Shown here in pieces: positions 63,995 to 64,000 of a DNA stretch of 64,000 bases. This DNA comes from Paramecium sonneborni (lineage: Eukaryota > Ciliophora > Oligohymenophorea > Peniculida > Parameciidae), in the NCBI GenBank assembly GCA_905182985.1, contig CAJJDN010000023.1, positions 182,544 through 246,543 of the forward strand. Direction: 5' to 3'. The notes beneath the pieces were generated by a model that saw nothing but the letters and a program-made list of their open reading frames with translations, did no database searches and was not told where the DNA came from. The stretch's first letter is position 1. Each line of letters starts with the position of its first letter. Both the position numbers and the translations under genes were made by a program.

Positions 63995-64000
63995 TTTTGT

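Noticed and set aside
1..64000. Prokaryotic features such as operons, ribosome binding sites, CRISPR arrays or toxin-antitoxin pairs
   Set aside because: The code, introns and gene content are those of a ciliate nuclear genome, and no such element was seen.

Overview
This window is macronuclear-type DNA of a ciliate, most likely Paramecium. Three things show it. TAA and TAG stand inside every long, clearly conserved reading frame as glutamine codons, and TGA is the only terminator. The DNA is strongly AT-rich. Genes carry many tiny introns (mostly 20-35 nt, GTA...TAG), and splicing them restores frame in nearly every gene. Standard-code ORFs are therefore mostly misleading, and real genes had to be read with TAA/TAG = Gln and TGA = stop. 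Gaps between genes are often under 60 bp.

Layout, left to right. 1-1.8 kb: end of an unknown Q/N-rich gene. 3-4.9 kb: TBC-TLDc protein. 5.6-6.4 kb: CFAP36/BART-like ciliary protein. 6.5-11.7 kb (minus): DHHC acyltransferase, two-FHA protein, PX-BAR sorting nexin. 11.7-12.6 kb: unknown plus-strand gene. 13.3-15.8 kb: an exact 1.2-kb tandem duplication joined by a single N (assembly artefact), around a small unknown gene and COX15 (haem A synthase), which ends at 16.7 kb. 17.3-23.7 kb (minus): Brr6/Brl1-like nuclear-envelope protein, Q/K/P-rich coiled-coil protein, RING-H2 protein with a poly-Gln tract, an SRP9-like small gene, a coiled-coil protein, and a monoacylglycerol-lipase-like hydrolase. 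23.8-26.8 kb: coiled-coil protein and Ser/Thr kinase. 26.9-30 kb (minus): BK/SLO-like K+ channel. 30-36 kb (plus): proteasome subunit Rpn5, kelch protein, DEAD-box helicase. 36-38.4 kb (minus): CENP-B/Tc5-type HTH protein and MORN protein. 38.8-39.7 kb: enkurin. 41.7-43.8 kb: a two-TM ciliate family protein. 45-54 kb: a ULK-like kinase, a poorly resolved gene, a second TLDc protein, a coiled-coil protein and a four-EF-hand CDPK. 53.8-60.1 kb (minus): CHCH protein, a small unknown, and an intronless 1,819-codon TPR-containing giant. 60.2-64 kb: an unknown plus-strand gene, an inverted paralog of the two-TM protein, and a partial membrane protein.

There is no operon logic; the genes are unrelated housekeeping, ciliary (enkurin, CFAP36, MORN), signalling (three kinases, K+ channel, CDPK) and trafficking (sorting nexin, TBC-TLDc, DHHC) genes. 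No tRNA, rRNA, CRISPR or intact transposon was recognised. The most notable structures are the poly-Gln tract written in reassigned stop codons, the T/T' paralog pair with a decayed copy of the giant gene's 5' end beside one of them, and the 1,819-codon intronless ORF. No clearly new multi-gene system was found.
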